DNA of 64,000 nt from Ephydatia muelleri. Lineage: Eukaryota > Porifera > Demospongiae > Spongillida > Spongillidae. This document shows, piece by piece, positions 62,382 through 64,000 of this stretch. The stretch spans positions 2,414,490 to 2,478,489 of the forward strand of contig JABACO010000014.1 of the NCBI GenBank assembly GCA_013339895.1. The letters are read 5' to 3'. Both the position numbers and the translations under genes were made by a program. The notes under the pieces were generated by a model. It was not told the origin of the DNA. It worked only from the letters and a program-made list of their open reading frames with translations, and did no database searches. Each line of letters begins with the position of its first letter. Position 1 is the first letter of the stretch.

Positions 62382-62899
62382 CAGAGGCGTAGGAACGTAT
62401 TTAAAATTGGGGGGGCCGACTTTGTAAAATTATTAGCTACAATTTTTATTGCCAATCACGTAGAGGGGGGTGCTTACCATACCAAAGTGGGGGGGGGGGG
62501 GGGGGGGGGGCAGTCCACTTCAGGTCCGATATACGAAAAGTGGGGGGGGGCAGGTCAGATATACGAAAAGTGGGGGGGGGGGGGGGGGGGGCAGGTCAGA
62601 TATACGAAAAGTGGGGGGGGGGGGGGGGGGGCGGCAGTCCACTTTTGGCACACAGAAATACGTTATAATACACGGTTTGCTAACCGTTACATGAAGTAGA
62701 CGTAGACGTAATATGGTGACGTGCGGTTACGTACCGGTGAGTTAAACTAAACTAAAGGGATAACATTGGGGGGCCGAAGTATAGTCGGCCCCCCCCACCT
62801 ATAACATTGGGGGGGGGGCCAAGGCCCCCTCTGCCCCCCCACCTATAACATTGGGGGGGGGCCAAGGCCCCCTCTGCCCCCCCGGTTCCTACGCCTCTG
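62382..62899. mobile_element. 518-bp element with TIR CAGAGGCGTAGGAAC, inserted in a (GT)n tract
   Basis: CAGAGGCGTAGGAAC at 62382 is inverted as GTTCCTACGCCTCTG ending 62899. GT-repeat DNA lies on both sides, so any target duplication is hidden. The interior has three AGATATACGAAAAGTGGGG units, each followed by a long G run, and two copies of CCTATAACATTGGGGGGG followed by GGCCAAGGCCCCCTCTGCC. No gene. Confidence 0.75.
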
Positions 62900-62904
62900 T
62901 GTGT

Positions 62905-63142
62905 GCGTGCGTGCGTGTTTGTGTGTGTGTCACTGTGTGCGTGCGTGCGTATTTGTGTGTGTATGTGTGTGCGTGCGTGCGTGTTTGTGTGTGTGTGTGC
63001 GTGCGTGTGCGTGTTTGTGTGTGTGTGCGTGCGTGCGTGTGCGTGCGTTTGTGCGTGCGTGCGCGCGTGCGTGTGTGTGTGTGTGTGCGTGCGTGTGCGT
63101 GCGTGCGTGTGCGTGTTTGTGTGTGTGTGTGTGTGTGTGCTT
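62905..63142. repeat. (GTGC)n/(GT)n tract
   Basis: Continuation of the GT-rich tract on the right side of the 62382-62899 element. CVRAC frames are shadows. Confidence 0.9.
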
Positions 63143-64000
63143 GGGTGTATGATGTCCATTATGGTTATGTTAATGCTGCATGAATGCTGAATGCTCCTTC
63201 CTGGACAGAAACACTATCCAATATCATGCATGAAAGCCTTTGCCCCATGCTTCCATTCTACATGTGTAAGCTGGTTAACTGGTTTGCCCATAAGGGGGTC
63301 ACGCTAAACTAGTCAGGCATATGACAGGGGTGCAAGCCCCCCTGTCGAGCCTGCCTGGGACCAAGGGTAGCGCAGGCTACTCTTGGATGTGACCAGACTT
63401 GCCACTACCATGACGAGGTCATGGAGAGTGGTTGGCCCTCAACCGCTGACCCGACCTGGAACCAAGGGTAACGTTGAGGCACACCTTGGTTTGACCAGAT
63501 ATGCCACACACGACGCGGTCAGTGGCTTGGGTGGTTAGTCAGGGTAGAAGCCCGAAGGATGTTGCCTGCCATAGATGTCTGACAGGAAAATCTGTGTACA
63601 TGATACAATTCAATGCACTTGTGGAGTGCTGGGTGGGTCAACAAAATTCAGGTTGATAGTGGACTGTGAGACTGAATGAGTACTTCACCAAGATCACCCT
63701 ATATAGTACCTGGAACCATATCCTATGGGAACCATCTGGTTTGGGTAAAATGGTTAGTTTAGATGGAGGATTACAGGAAGGTGGCAAGGTTTGACTTATA
63801 TCCCTAAGGGATATGGGAACGTTGTAACCATTCGCCCTTCATCAGAACATTAAACGTTGTTTACTCCCTAAACAAACCACTTAAGCCCACCCACCCAAGT
63901 GAATTGTATGAAAAACTCTTTGTAGGTAATTGAAATTCATTGTGTGGTAGTTCCTTATCTGCTTTGGTTTCAGTGTACATGTACAGAATCCTTTACTGTA
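63143..64000. other. No gene recognised at right edge
   Basis: Contains an imperfect doubled block at about 63353-63510 (CCTGGGACCAAGGGTAGCG versus CCTGGAACCAAGGGTAACG, each followed by TTGGnTnTGACCAGA and TGCCAC). The sequence could be the edge of an interspersed repeat that continues off-window. No RNF213-like exon was seen. Confidence 0.45.

Noticed and set aside
62752-63190. HTHT- and CVRAC-type frames on both strands
   Set aside because: Products of (GTGC)n/(GT)n repeats.

Overview
The window looks like nuclear DNA of a marine invertebrate, most probably a sponge or another early-branching animal. Coding DNA is split into short GT-AG exons. The recognisable genes are metazoan families (ferlin, RNF213-like, PHD finger, ankyrin). 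Decayed families I know mainly from sponges and cnidarians are present (ERYQADPEKK-repeat protein, YqaJ-like nuclease, DIRS/Crypton-like tyrosine recombinase). Between the genes lie many (GT)n tracts, very long poly-G/poly-C tracts and fold-back elements. The species is an inference.

Layout. 1-2540 (minus): 3' part of a gene with a PHD-finger exon and a transposase-like domain, running off the left edge. 2736-5241: satellite of 154-164 bp units arranged in a 798-bp five-unit higher-order repeat. 7661-12384 (minus): eight C-terminal exons of a ferlin, from a C2 domain to the tail-anchor membrane helix. 13173-20036: a partial copy of one RNF213-like exon, split by a 6411-bp insertion (13367-19777) with 12-bp terminal inverted repeats and a 3-bp target duplication; the intact target survives at 38.3 kb. 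The insertion carries decayed collagen-like exons. 20.1-24.15 kb: a repeat with a tRNA-like head, two fold-back elements and a lone ankyrin exon. 24545-25580: a 21-bp minisatellite open in all six frames. 26.3-26.7 kb: a broken ERYQADPEKK-repeat gene.

From 29820 to at least 57401 (plus) the window holds the 5' part of an RNF213-like AAA+/E3 ligase gene, from a probable start codon to two Walker A (P-loop) exons. The remaining AAA modules and the RING domain would lie to the right of the window. Its introns have been heavily colonised: tyrosine recombinase and YqaJ-like remnants, a Tc1-type element with TA duplication (35094-35975), a pogo/Tigger transposase gene with an open 463-codon frame flanked by 615-bp inverted arms (39433-42916), a repeat pair with one half inverted (44450-45420 and 57923-59340), and a hAT-type non-autonomous element with an 8-bp duplication (52239-53417). 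The last 6.5 kb is GT-rich low-complexity DNA with a 483-bp near-perfect palindrome and a further short inverted-repeat element.

Single-base frame breaks occur in otherwise well conserved exons (ferlin near 11050, RNF213-like near 48270 and 52053). They could be assembly indels or real decay, and they limit confidence that these genes are functional as written. Exon limits were set by eye from splice signals, phase and remembered family alignments. No database search was possible.
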